Shown: positions 1-6,293, numbered from the stretch's first letter. The stretch: 6,293 nt of DNA from Alphaproteobacteria bacterium (GCA_030039975.1 JASHUO010000451.1:1-6293), one strand, 5' to 3'. Made by a program: numbers and translations. The notes: a model not told the origin generated them from the sequence alone.

Positions 1-578
1 GGGGGCGCCTGCCCTTCGGCGCGCTTGCCATGTGCGGGATGCTGGTCGTGCCACTGGCGGAGGGCACATATGTGAACCCGACGACGGAGTTGTTGGCGCC
101 CGTCGTGCGAAAGCAGATTGCCGGTGGCGCTCTCTACGTCTTCTCGTCCTACGTCTGGCTGGGATTTCCATTGGCGGACACTGTCGGAGCGCGATGGACA
201 TCGCGCTTTCCGTCGCTGTGGCTACTTCCCGGGGTGGAGCAGGGACTGCGATCAGTCCGAGCAAAGTCGGATAAGGATTTGGCCGACGCCTATACGCGCA
301 TCGAGCGCTACACCGTCGATGCGGTGGTGGAAGACTTTACCAAAGATACGCCGACGGTCGTTGTCGTCGACGAGCGCCCCGATCCAAGGTTCGCCGGGGT
401 CGACTTCGAGTATCTGGCATTTTTTGAACACGATCCGCGCTTCGCCCGGCTCTGGTCGCGATATGTCAAGCTCGCGCGGGTCGACGGGGATGGCGTGGGA
501 CCCTACGATATTTATGTCCTTCGCCACGGCCACGACGCAACCGCGTCGCTCAGCCATTCCTCGCCCACACCGCCATGA
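1..578 (+). CDS. C-terminal part of a probable membrane protein, possibly glycosyltransferase-like (5' partial)
   Basis: The frame is open from base 3 to the TGA at 576-578, so the gene very probably starts before the window. The internal ATG at base 30 is unlikely to be the real start. About 191 residues are visible. They begin with a hydrophobic stretch (FGALAMCGMLVVPLAEG) that could be the end of a last membrane segment. A soluble domain of about 160 residues follows, with a strand-like TVVVVDERPD and then FEYLAFFEHDPRFARLWSRY and a closing YDIYVLRH. In my experience such tails (a VVVD strand, then 'F.yl..f..dprF..lw..Y') occur at the C-terminus of multi-membrane-span glycosyltransferase-like proteins of the family 39/ArnT kind. 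That is inference from pattern only, since the catalytic N-terminal part is not visible. The gene faces the methyltransferase/glycosyltransferase pair, which fits a shared role in envelope sugar chemistry. The last ten or so residues are Ser/Pro/Thr-rich and lie over the end of the methyltransferase gene. Confidence 0.6.
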   Translation, partial: GRLPFGALAMCGMLVVPLAEGTYVNPTTELLAPVVRKQIAGGALYVFSSYVWLGFPLADTVGARWTSRFPSLWLLPGVEQGLRSVRAKSDKDLADAYTRIERYTVDAVVEDFTKDTPTVVVVDERPDPRFAGVDFEYLAFFEHDPRFARLWSRYVKLARVDGDGVGPYDIYVLRHGHDATASLSHSSPTPP

Positions 579-1257
579 TGGTCTTGCCAAAGCGGTATCC
601 CGTCAGGCGATCCACGGTTCGTGACATCGGCACCAGTATCTTGTCCCACACCGCAATCTGATGTGCCGACGGGGTCGCAGATCTGAGGAAGAGCCGATTG
701 CCGAGCGACGCAAGCAAGCCGACGGAATCGAGCAGCCAACAGCCGATCAGCCGGCAGCTCGGCGGTGTGATGTCCGCGAGCCTGCGTGCTTCGTAGCGCC
801 GATGATGTCCGATCGCCGTATCAAAAGGGCTGAAAAGATACTGATGCGCCGGCACGACGACGATGAGATGTCCTGCGGGCACCAGATGCTGAGCCGCCGC
901 GACCAGCTCCGCTGCGTCATCGGCAATATGCTCGAGGACGTCGATGTAGAGAACCGTATCGAACAGCTCGGCGGGTGACACCGAAGCCAAGGTGCCGATA
1001 ATGACCTCGCAACGGTCCGGGAGCTCGGCCGCGCTGATGCGGTCGCGAATGCGGCGAGCGAGCGCCGGGTCGGGCTCCAAGGCCGTCCAACGCTCGACAG
1101 ATCGGTGACACAGGTAGGGAATATTGCTGCCGAGGCCGGCGCCGACCTCAAGAACGCGGCTCCCGATATGCGGTTCAATCCGACTCGCGAGGTAGGATTT
1201 CCAGTTGCGGGCCGCCGCAAAGAGAGCAAGCTCAGAGCCGACGTACTGACAGTTCAA
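550..1257 (-). CDS. Class I SAM-dependent methyltransferase
   Basis: This 235-residue protein has the Rossmann-fold SAM-binding layout. Motif I is VLEVGAGLGSN (residues 35-45), an acidic residue that should hold the ribose is in ALEPD (59-63), and the post-II/motif IV region is FDTVLYIDVLEHI (99-111). Strand 5 is HLIVVVPAH (130-138), followed by a conserved-looking GHHRRY (150-155). The length is normal for a single-domain methyltransferase. The start is TTG at 1257-1255. It overlaps the TGA of the upstream glycosyltransferase (TTGA), has a GGGTGG Shine-Dalgarno-like stretch just before it, and no ATG lies near the N-terminus. The opening YVGSELALFAAARNWKSYLA immediately precedes motif I, as is usual in relatives found beside family 2 glycosyltransferases. 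It is therefore probably co-transcribed and translationally coupled with the glycosyltransferase, and may methylate a sugar or lipid-linked product. The acceptor is unknown. Its 3' end overlaps the convergent + strand gene. Confidence 0.9.
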   Translation of the reverse strand: MNCQYVGSELALFAAARNWKSYLASRIEPHIGSRVLEVGAGLGSNIPYLCHRSVERWTALEPDPALARRIRDRISAAELPDRCEVIIGTLASVSPAELFDTVLYIDVLEHIADDAAELVAAAQHLVPAGHLIVVVPAHQYLFSPFDTAIGHHRRYEARRLADITPPSCRLIGCWLLDSVGLLASLGNRLFLRSATPSAHQIAVWDKILVPMSRTVDRLTGYRFGKTIMAVWARNG

Positions 1258-2258
1258 GTCCCACCCACTTCCGCGGCCGTGAGGCGAGCTGATCTCGTGG
1301 GCGTCCAGCGTTTACGTTCGGCCACGTACGTCCTGGCATCGACAATAGGGACGATTGGACGCTGACTGCGCCCGCCGAGCACCGTGAGCGTGGCCGCGAC
1401 AACGATCACCACCGTCTGCAGCAGGAGGATCACGAGATCGCCGACCGCGGTTGTCGCCCATCCCGGGACGGCAAGCGATGTACCAAACCGGATCACGGCT
1501 ACCGCCGCCATTCCAAGCACGGCGAGGCTGCCGATGATACTGGCGGCGAGGAGGACGCGGACAAAGATCATGTCGGTGTAAACCGACATGGCACTCAGGC
1601 CATGCACGATGAGGCCGACCAGGTTCATCTTTGATCGCCCCGCAAGGCGCCAACCACGCTGGGTCGGCACGGCCACGTATGGGAGGCGGGACCGCATGAT
1701 GGCCGCGGCGAGATTGTTCCACAGTTCCGGCATATGGGCGAGCCGCCGCACGGCGCTCATCGGCAGCAGCGAATAATTGCCGAAGCTGATCAGACATCCG
1801 GTCAACAGGTAGAACAGGGCCTTGTAGAGCGCGTAGAACAGTTTAAAGACCGGCCCTTCCGAACGCTCGGCGCGCCCCGCCAACACGGCGTATCCGGGAT
1901 GCCGGTGCGCCTCCGCGATGAGCAACTCGATGTCCTCCGGCCGGTCCTCGCCATCGCTGTCCATCACAATCGTCGCATCGAGATCCGTCCGGGGCGCCAG
2001 ATGGCAAAGACCCACGGCAATGGCGCGCTGGTGGCCCAGATTCAGCGCCAATTGGAGCAGTTCCACCTCAGCGACGCAGCTTTCGGGCGGCACCAAGTCG
2101 GCCAAATCTGGCGGTGGTGTTAGCGACCCATCATCCACGACCGTCACATGGAATGCGATGCCGCCACCGGCATAGAGGGTTGCAAGCCGGCGGATCAGAG
2201 CGACAAACGACTCCCAGTCCTCGTAGACAGGGCAGACGATTGCAACGTGCTTCAACAT
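1254..2258 (-). CDS. Family 2 glycosyltransferase, polyprenyl-phosphate (DPM1/GtrB/ArnC-like) type with two membrane segments
   Basis: The protein has 334 residues and a GT-A domain at the N-terminus: AIVCPVYED (residues 6-14), the nucleotide-binding VVDDGS (40-45), NLGHQRAIAVGL (73-84) and the metal-binding region MDSDGEDRPED (99-109). GWRLAGRSKMN (202-212) matches the R.G.SKMN signature of dolichol/undecaprenyl-phosphate sugar transferases. Two hydrophobic segments follow at about 230-256 and 273-296, then a basic cytosolic tail of about 40 residues. This is the GtrB/ArnC/DPM1-like plan, in which a sugar is moved from a nucleotide donor to a polyprenyl phosphate at the inner membrane. The sugar cannot be told from sequence. 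Two adjacent starts are possible, GTG at 2261 and ATG at 2258. An AGG lies 6 nt before the ATG but only 3 nt before the GTG, so I chose the ATG. The gene is first in a two-gene unit with the methyltransferase (4-bp overlap). No GtrA-type flippase is visible. Confidence 0.92.
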   Translation of the reverse strand: MLKHVAIVCPVYEDWESFVALIRRLATLYAGGGIAFHVTVVDDGSLTPPPDLADLVPPESCVAEVELLQLALNLGHQRAIAVGLCHLAPRTDLDATIVMDSDGEDRPEDIELLIAEAHRHPGYAVLAGRAERSEGPVFKLFYALYKALFYLLTGCLISFGNYSLLPMSAVRRLAHMPELWNNLAAAIMRSRLPYVAVPTQRGWRLAGRSKMNLVGLIVHGLSAMSVYTDMIFVRVLLAASIIGSLAVLGMAAVAVIRFGTSLAVPGWATTAVGDLVILLLQTVVIVVAATLTVLGGRSQRPIVPIVDARTYVAERKRWTPTRSARLTAAEVGGT

Positions 2259-2261
2259 CAC

Positions 2262-2401
2262 GGGCCTGAAGCCGAATGCTGCGAATAGGCTCTCCTGAGT
2301 AATGGATCGTCGATTAAAGCGCGCTTAACTTGGCAGAAATGCGTTGGTTTGACACAAATTGCAAAGTCGTTCTTACGCCAAAGGAAAAGCCGCAGGCGGA
2401 T
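2262..2401. other. Intergenic gap between the glycan genes and the box genes
   Basis: These 140 bp carry no convincing gene. They are visibly richer in A and T than either neighbour. They must hold the 3' end signals of the oxidoreductase transcript and, probably, the promoter of the glycosyltransferase/methyltransferase unit, both on the minus strand. No strong terminator is visible after the oxidoreductase stop. Only a 3-bp stem (GCC-TGC-GGC) precedes a TTTT run there. Confidence 0.6.
2313..2326 (-). promoter_or_regulatory. Weak -10-like hexamer overlapping a 10-bp palindrome, upstream of the glycosyltransferase
   Basis: On the minus strand TTTAAT (2318-2313) matches five of six bases of the TATAAT box and lies about 55 nt before the glycosyltransferase start. 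No good -35 element stands at the right distance; CATTTC is the hexamer at a 17-nt spacer. The hexamer overlaps the perfect palindrome AAGCGCGCTT (2317-2326), which could be an operator. This is only suggestive, since both motifs are short. Confidence 0.2.
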
Positions 2402-3640
2402 TTATGCCGAGCGCGCGGCTCTGAGGAGGTCGGAGAGTTTTTGTGTGGGGTCGGCGAGGCGCTCGCGCGGGAGGGGCGCGCGCAGGGCGACGAGCCGGCG
2501 CAGCACCGCCATGTCGCGGCCGCTGTTGACGGTGATCGCCGCCGCGATACGGCCTTCGGCGTCGAGGCCGAGCAGCGTGAAGCCGCCGCCCGCAGGATCG
2601 CGCCGCTCGATCATGTCGAGCCCCGGCTCGAACAGACCCAGCATCTGGATGTTGCAATCATACTGGTCGGTCCAAAGCCAGGGCAGCTCGGCATAGGCGT
2701 CGCCGGCACCGAGCATGGCGGCGGCGACCACCGCCGCCTGGTTCAGTGCGACCTGCCAGGATTCGACGCGGATGGCGCGGTCGAGCAGCGGATTGTCGTG
2801 CCGCGTCGCATCGCCGGCGGCGAAGATATCGGGATCGCTGGTGCGGCCCTGGGCATCGACCCGGATGCCGTCCTCGACCGCGAGGCCCGCCGCCTCGGCC
2901 AGCGCCGTGTTCGGCGCGGCGCCGATGCCGGCGATGACGAGATCGGCGGGATAGCCGCGGCGCCGTGTCTCGACCAGCAGCCTGCCATCGGCACCGCGCG
3001 CGACGCCCAGCAGCCGCGCCTCGAGCTCGAATTCGACGCCATGCCGCTCATGCAGCGCGCGGGCGAAATCGCTCACCGGCGCCGGGACGCCGCGGCTCAT
3101 GAGGCGCGGCGCCATCTCCAGCACCGTCACTTTCGCACCGAGCTTGGTCGCCGAAGCGGCGATCTCGAGCCCGATGAATCCGCCGCCGATCAAGACCAGC
3201 TCGAGTCCGGGCCGCAGCGCCGCCCGGATCGCTGCGGCATCGGCGAGGCTGCGGAGATAATGGACCGGCGCGCCCGCCGGGGCGTCCGGCAAGGTGCGGC
3301 CGCGGCAGCCCGTCGCCAACAGCAGCTTGTCGTAAGGGACGCGCTCGCCGCCGGCGAGCTCGACCGCTTTGCGCGCACGATCGATGGCGAGGGCCGGCGC
3401 GCCGAGCTTCAGGCGGATGCGCTGCTCGGCATAGAAACTCTCGGGCTTGAGCCAGAGCCGCGCCGGCGCGAGCCCCTCGGTGATGAAGCCCTTGGACAGC
3501 GGCGGCCGGTCGTAAGGCGGATGGGGCTCGTCACCGATGAGGGTGATCTCCGCCTCGGGCGCTTTCTGGCGCAAGACTTCCGCCGCCCGCATGCCCGCGG
3601 GCCCGGCACCAATGATGACGAGACGGAGCGCCATTGACAT
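2402..3640 (-). CDS. FAD- and NAD(P)H-dependent ferredoxin reductase-type oxidoreductase (rhodocoxin/putidaredoxin reductase family)
   Basis: This is a complete 412-residue protein, the usual length for stand-alone ferredoxin reductases of aromatic oxygenase and P450 systems. It has the FAD-binding GAGPAG (residues 11-16), the family's YDRPPLSK (43-50), and a strand-then-ATG at LLLATG (106-111). The second Rossmann site is GGGFIGLE (152-159), with Glu175 at the end of the next strand (VTVLE), which favours NADH over NADPH. The second FAD contact is DIFAAGDAT (271-279), followed by RVESWQVALNQA (291-302) and PWLWTDQYD (320-328). Its role is to pass electrons from NADH through FAD to a small iron-sulfur protein; it has no ferredoxin domain of its own. 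It lies downstream of boxB on the same strand with 174 bp between them, so it may serve BoxB or another oxygenase; this is inferred. Two starts are possible, ATG at 3640 and ATG at 3634. AAGGA (3648-3644) is 3 nt from the first and 9 nt from the second, so the second may be the one used. Confidence 0.93.
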   Translation of the reverse strand: MSMALRLVIIGAGPAGMRAAEVLRQKAPEAEITLIGDEPHPPYDRPPLSKGFITEGLAPARLWLKPESFYAEQRIRLKLGAPALAIDRARKAVELAGGERVPYDKLLLATGCRGRTLPDAPAGAPVHYLRSLADAAAIRAALRPGLELVLIGGGFIGLEIAASATKLGAKVTVLEMAPRLMSRGVPAPVSDFARALHERHGVEFELEARLLGVARGADGRLLVETRRRGYPADLVIAGIGAAPNTALAEAAGLAVEDGIRVDAQGRTSDPDIFAAGDATRHDNPLLDRAIRVESWQVALNQAAVVAAAMLGAGDAYAELPWLWTDQYDCNIQMLGLFEPGLDMIERRDPAGGGFTLLGLDAEGRIAAAITVNSGRDMAVLRRLVALRAPLPRERLADPTQKLSDLLRAARSA

Positions 3641-3666
3641 CTGTCCTTAGGAGATCAACGCACCAA

Positions 3667-3721
3667 TTCCCTCTCCCCTTGCGGGAGAGGGTGGCAACGC
3701 GAAGCGTTGCCGGGTGAGGGG
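3667..3721 (+). repeat. Palindromic intergenic repeat, left copy
   Basis: Two stem-loops lie side by side. CCCTCTCCC (3669-3677) pairs with GGGAGAGGG (3683-3691) around loop CTTGC. GGCAACGC (3693-3700) pairs with GCGTTGCC (3704-3711) around loop GAA. The copy ends in GGGTGAGGGG. It lies between boxB and the oxidoreductase gene and resembles dispersed REP-like elements common between genes in high-GC proteobacteria (family assignment from general knowledge, not searched). Confidence 0.8.
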
Positions 3722-3751
3722 TAGCGCAGCGCACGTGAATGACAGCAAAGG

Positions 3752-3812
3752 TTCCCCTCACCCTCCCGGCCTTCGCGCCGGGCCCCTCCCTCTCCCGCAA
3801 GGGGAGAGGGGA
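3752..3812 (-). repeat. Palindromic intergenic repeat, right copy, inverted relative to the left copy
   Basis: This is the same two-hairpin unit in the opposite orientation. CCCGGC (3765-3770) pairs with GCCGGG (3777-3782), and CCCTCTCCC (3788-3796) pairs with GGGAGAGGG (3802-3810) around loop GCAAG. The first hairpin and the GGGTGAGGGG end are identical to the left copy. The second hairpin differs in sequence but still pairs. It starts 2 nt beyond the boxB stop codon, so it lies in the boxB 3' untranslated region, where it could slow RNA decay or stop part of the transcription before the oxidoreductase gene (inferred). Confidence 0.8.
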
Positions 3813-3814
3813 CT

Positions 3815-5239
3815 TTAATGCAGATGGACGTATTCGTACTCCACCGGCAGGTTGTTGATGCCGCGCTCGGGCGGCGCGATCCAGGCGGCCATTTTGCCAG
3901 GCTCGGTGACGCGGTGCATCAGACTCTTGATGAAGCTGCGATCGTTTTCCGAGGGCAGCCAGCCCGCGAGCTTCGCCTGGTATTCCGCCGTGGGGATGAG
4001 GCAGCCTTCGGGATCGATCGGCTGGCTCGCCCAGACGCCGATGCTGCGGCGGAAGCGCTCGCTCGGCAGCTTCAGCTCTTGGGCGTAGCCGGCCTTGGCG
4101 ATGAGGCGGCTCCAGCGTTTCACGCCGATCTCGCAATCCCGGATATAGGCGGTGCGCGTCACCTCATTCATCGCATTGCGCATCGGCACGTCTTCGGCGG
4201 CGACGCCGCCTTTGCCGTCGGGCATCTCGAGGTGGAAGCTGCCGTCGCGGCAGATATGGTCGGGATAGTTCGCCTCGTCGGGCCGGCCCTTGATGCCGGT
4301 GGCGAAATAACTGGCGGCGTTCGACGAGTTCTCGGCGCCGAAGAGATCGAGCGAGGAGCTGAACCAGAAATTGAGATAGCGCTGCATCGTCGGCAGGTCG
4401 ATAGCGCCTTTGGCGCGGATCGCCGCCGGATCCTCGGTGCCGAGCTCCTTCATCACCTCGAGCGTGCGGCGGATGACGCGGCCAATGCCGGTCTCGCCGA
4501 CGAACATGTGATGCGCCTCTTCCGTCAGCATGAAATTGCAGCTGCGCGACAGCGGATCGAAGCTGCTTTCGGCGAGGCTCTTCAGCTGGAACTTGCCGTC
4601 GCGGTCGGTGAAATAGGTGAACATGAAGAAGGAGAGCCAGTCGCTGATCGGCTCGTTGAAGGTGCCGAGGATGCGCGGCTTGTTGCGGTCGCCGGAATGG
4701 CGCGCCAGCAGCTCCTCCGCCTCTTCGCGCCCATCGCGGCCGAAATAGGCGTGCAGCAGATAGACCATCGCCCAGAGATGGCGCCCTTCCTCGACATTGA
4801 CCTGGAAGAGGTTGCGCAGATCGTAGAGCGATGGGCAGCTATGGCCCAAGAGCCGCTGCTGCTCGACCGAAGCCGGCTCGGTGTCGCCTTGCGTGACGAT
4901 GAGGCGGCGCAAGGTCGAGCGATGCTCGCCCGGCACCTGCTGCCAGACCGGCTTGCCGTATTCGTCGCCGAAGCCGATGCGGCGGTCGGGAATGGCGTCG
5001 GCGAGGAAGATGCCCCAGCGATAGTCCGGCATCTTCACCGTGCCGTAGCTCGCCCAGCCCTTGGCGTCGACCGAGGTCGCGGTGCGGAGATAGATATCGG
5101 CGTCAAGAAAATCGCTCGGGCCGAGCTCACGCCACCAATCGAGGAAATGCGGCTGCCAATGCTCGAGCGCGCGCTGCAGCGTGCGATTCTCGGCGAGATC
5201 GACGTTGTTCGGGATGCGCTCTTGATAGTCGATCGCCAT
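3815..5239 (-). CDS. boxB: Benzoyl-CoA 2,3-epoxidase, diiron oxygenase subunit BoxB
   Basis: BoxB inserts one oxygen atom of O2 into benzoyl-CoA to give 2,3-epoxybenzoyl-CoA, the first ring-attacking step of the aerobic CoA-dependent (box) benzoate pathway, in the cytoplasm. The protein has 474 residues, essentially the family's usual length of about 473, and is intact. The helical bundle carries the expected diiron ligands: Glu121 (after VTQGDT), Glu151 and His154 (VNVEEGRHLWAMVYLLH), Asp212 (YFTDRDGK), and Glu241 and His244 (TEEAHHMFVGETG). The ligand assignment rests on recalled positions in the characterised BoxB, offset by one. The tail VEYEYVHLH followed by TAA is clean. The ATG at 5239 stands one base after the boxC stop (TGA-C-ATG), with AAAGGG 6 nt before it inside the end of boxC, so the two are almost certainly co-translated. 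BoxB needs a separate reductase, normally BoxA, which is not in this window. Confidence 0.97.
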   Translation of the reverse strand: MAIDYQERIPNNVDLAENRTLQRALEHWQPHFLDWWRELGPSDFLDADIYLRTATSVDAKGWASYGTVKMPDYRWGIFLADAIPDRRIGFGDEYGKPVWQQVPGEHRSTLRRLIVTQGDTEPASVEQQRLLGHSCPSLYDLRNLFQVNVEEGRHLWAMVYLLHAYFGRDGREEAEELLARHSGDRNKPRILGTFNEPISDWLSFFMFTYFTDRDGKFQLKSLAESSFDPLSRSCNFMLTEEAHHMFVGETGIGRVIRRTLEVMKELGTEDPAAIRAKGAIDLPTMQRYLNFWFSSSLDLFGAENSSNAASYFATGIKGRPDEANYPDHICRDGSFHLEMPDGKGGVAAEDVPMRNAMNEVTRTAYIRDCEIGVKRWSRLIAKAGYAQELKLPSERFRRSIGVWASQPIDPEGCLIPTAEYQAKLAGWLPSENDRSFIKSLMHRVTEPGKMAAWIAPPERGINNLPVEYEYVHLH

Positions 5240-5240
5240 G

Positions 5241-6293
5241 TCAGACCCTTTCCCATTTGAACGGCGGCTTCGTGCCGCTGCCGAACAGCTTCAGCGCGCC
5301 CTGCTCGCCGACCGCGTTAGGCCGGTTGAAGATCCAGTTCTGCCAAGCGGAGAGTCGGCCGAAGATGCGCGTCTCCATCGTCTCGGGACCGGCGAAGCGC
5401 AGATTGGCCTCGAGGCCGGTGAGCGCGTCGGGCGAGAGGCTGGCGCGCTCTTCGACGGCGAGCCGGATCTCGTCCTCCCAATCGAGCTCGTCGGGCGCGA
5501 AGGTGACGAGGCCGAGCGCCTGAGCATCTTCGGCCGCGAGCTGCTCGCCTTGCTTTGCCGCGAGCGCCGCCACCGGCGCTTCCTCGGCGCAGAAGCGCGT
5601 CGCCAGGCGCGAAAGCGCGTTCACCATCGGGAAGAGACCGAAATTGGCAGCCGAGAGCGCGAGGCGCGGCGCGTCATTGTCGCCCGGCTCGAGCGCCAGC
5701 ATGTAAGAGCGATCGGCGGCCAGCGCCAATTCGAGCAAGGTGCCGGCGAAGCACGAGCCCTGATCGATGATGGCGAAGAGGCTGCGCGAGGAGACGTCGA
5801 GCCGCGCCAAGGTGCGGCGCAGAAAGCCCAGGGTCTCGCGCACGAACCAGTTTGACGCGTTGGCGAGCATCGCCGTGTCGCTCGCGAGCACCGATGCGAC
5901 CGAGCCGCGCGTCTTCAGCAGCAACGTGCCGAGCTCAAGCTCGTTGACACGCAGCATGAGGATGGCATCGTCGAGCTCGCGCGCCATGGCGAGCGGCCAC
6001 CACGCCGCGCCGGCCGCTTCGATCGCCGCCGCGCTGTCCGGGCCGCCCTCGGCAGGACCCGCAACCGTGATCGTCGCCACGCGCCGCTCGCGGTCGAAAG
6101 CAACATCGACCCAGCGATAGTGATAGCCCTTGTCGTCGATGCGCCGCTCGAGCGGCGGCAGCACGATGCCTTTGACGCCGTCGGGCCGCGCGCTTTGCGC
6201 CGCGAGCGCGCGGGCGCGGGTTTCGACCAGCGCGGCGAAGCCCGCCGGCGGCGCCGAATGATCGACGAGCTTCCATTGCTTGGCGCGATCGGC
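5241..6293 (-). CDS. boxC: Benzoyl-CoA-dihydrodiol lyase / 2,3-epoxybenzoyl-CoA dihydrolase BoxC (N-terminus beyond the window)
   Basis: BoxC is a crotonase-superfamily enzyme that hydrolyses 2,3-epoxybenzoyl-CoA with two waters, opening the ring to 3,4-dehydroadipyl-CoA semialdehyde and releasing formate. The frame is open to the right edge of the window. The 43 codons before the internal GTG at 6164 read as normal protein (AKQWKLVDHSAPPAGFAALVE and on to KGIVLPPLERR), so that GTG is not the start. There are 350 residues visible, against about 550 for the whole enzyme, so roughly the first 200 are missing. Visible landmarks are RVATITVAGPAEGG near visible residue 71-84, the crotonase-core IDQGSCFAGTLLELALAADR (about 176-195), and the BoxC-type tail GRLSAWQNWIFNRPNAVG followed by LKLFGSGTKPPFKWERV. 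The stop TGA is one base before boxB, so boxC is translated first in a tight boxC-boxB pair. Other box genes (ligase, boxD, boxA) may lie upstream, outside the window. Confidence 0.95.
   Translation of the reverse strand, partial: ADRAKQWKLVDHSAPPAGFAALVETRARALAAQSARPDGVKGIVLPPLERRIDDKGYHYRWVDVAFDRERRVATITVAGPAEGGPDSAAAIEAAGAAWWPLAMARELDDAILMLRVNELELGTLLLKTRGSVASVLASDTAMLANASNWFVRETLGFLRRTLARLDVSSRSLFAIIDQGSCFAGTLLELALAADRSYMLALEPGDNDAPRLALSAANFGLFPMVNALSRLATRFCAEEAPVAALAAKQGEQLAAEDAQALGLVTFAPDELDWEDEIRLAVEERASLSPDALTGLEANLRFAGPETMETRIFGRLSAWQNWIFNRPNAVGEQGALKLFGSGTKPPFKWERV
5246..5251 (-). promoter_or_regulatory. Ribosome binding site of boxB inside the end of boxC
   Basis: AAAGGG on the minus strand lies 6 nt before the boxB ATG and within the last codons of boxC (Glu-Arg-Val-stop). 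The spacing is good, which supports the ATG at 5239 as the boxB start and translational coupling of the pair. Confidence 0.6.

Noticed and set aside
2349..2378. Perfect TTGACA on the + strand as a promoter
   Set aside because: The hexamer matches the -35 consensus, but at 17-18 nt the -10 candidates are CTTACG or TTACGC, which are poor, and no + strand gene follows.
2358..2380. Sigma-54-type promoter (TGGC ... TTGC on the minus strand)
   Set aside because: The GG and GC elements are about 15 nt apart instead of the required 10.
2380..2401. Rho-independent terminator after the oxidoreductase stop
   Set aside because: Only a 3-bp stem precedes the TTTT run, which is too weak to call.
2330..3637. 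435-codon + strand open frame over the oxidoreductase gene
   Set aside because: It is the antisense shadow of the FAD oxidoreductase, with biased Arg/Ala/Gly/Gln composition and no domain motifs.
3531..4136. Minus-strand open frame of 201 codons running through the end of boxB, the repeat pair and the oxidoreductase start
   Set aside because: It is out of frame with both real genes and translates the palindromic repeat. Its composition is that of a shadow frame.
3818..5260. 480-codon + strand open frame covering all of boxB
   Set aside because: It is a mirror of boxB in high-GC DNA, where antisense stop codons are rare. Its translation is an Ala/Arg/Glu/Gly-rich sequence without recognisable motifs, while boxB on the other strand has full catalytic signatures.

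Overview
The window is high-GC, densely coded bacterial DNA, most likely from an alphaproteobacterium (inferred from composition, the box pathway genes and the type of intergenic palindromic repeat; no rRNA or other marker gene is present). It holds six protein-coding genes, two of them cut by the window edges. No tRNA, rRNA, CRISPR array or insertion sequence was seen.

Left part (1-2261), envelope or sugar-modification genes. The first gene is on the + strand. It is the C-terminal part of a probable membrane protein that starts before the window. It converges on, and overlaps by 29 bp, a two-gene minus-strand unit. That unit is a family 2 glycosyltransferase of the polyprenyl-phosphate type with two C-terminal membrane segments, followed by a class I SAM-dependent methyltransferase whose TTG start overlaps the glycosyltransferase stop (TTGA). 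Together they look like part of a pathway that builds or modifies a lipid-linked sugar or surface glycan. The substrate cannot be read from the sequence.

Middle (2262-2401). A short, comparatively AT-rich gap separates the two gene groups. It holds a 10-bp palindrome next to a weak -10-like hexamer.

Right part (2402-6293), aerobic benzoate breakdown through CoA thioesters (box pathway), all on the minus strand. The order of transcription is boxC (N-terminus beyond the window), boxB, a paired palindromic repeat, then an FAD/NADH-dependent ferredoxin-reductase-type oxidoreductase. BoxB epoxidises benzoyl-CoA at a diiron centre and BoxC opens the ring with loss of formate. BoxB needs electrons from a reductase. 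The usual one, BoxA, is not in the window, and the adjacent reductase belongs to a different family (rhodocoxin/putidaredoxin reductase type). Whether it feeds BoxB or another oxygenase is the main open question. No wholly new system is evident.
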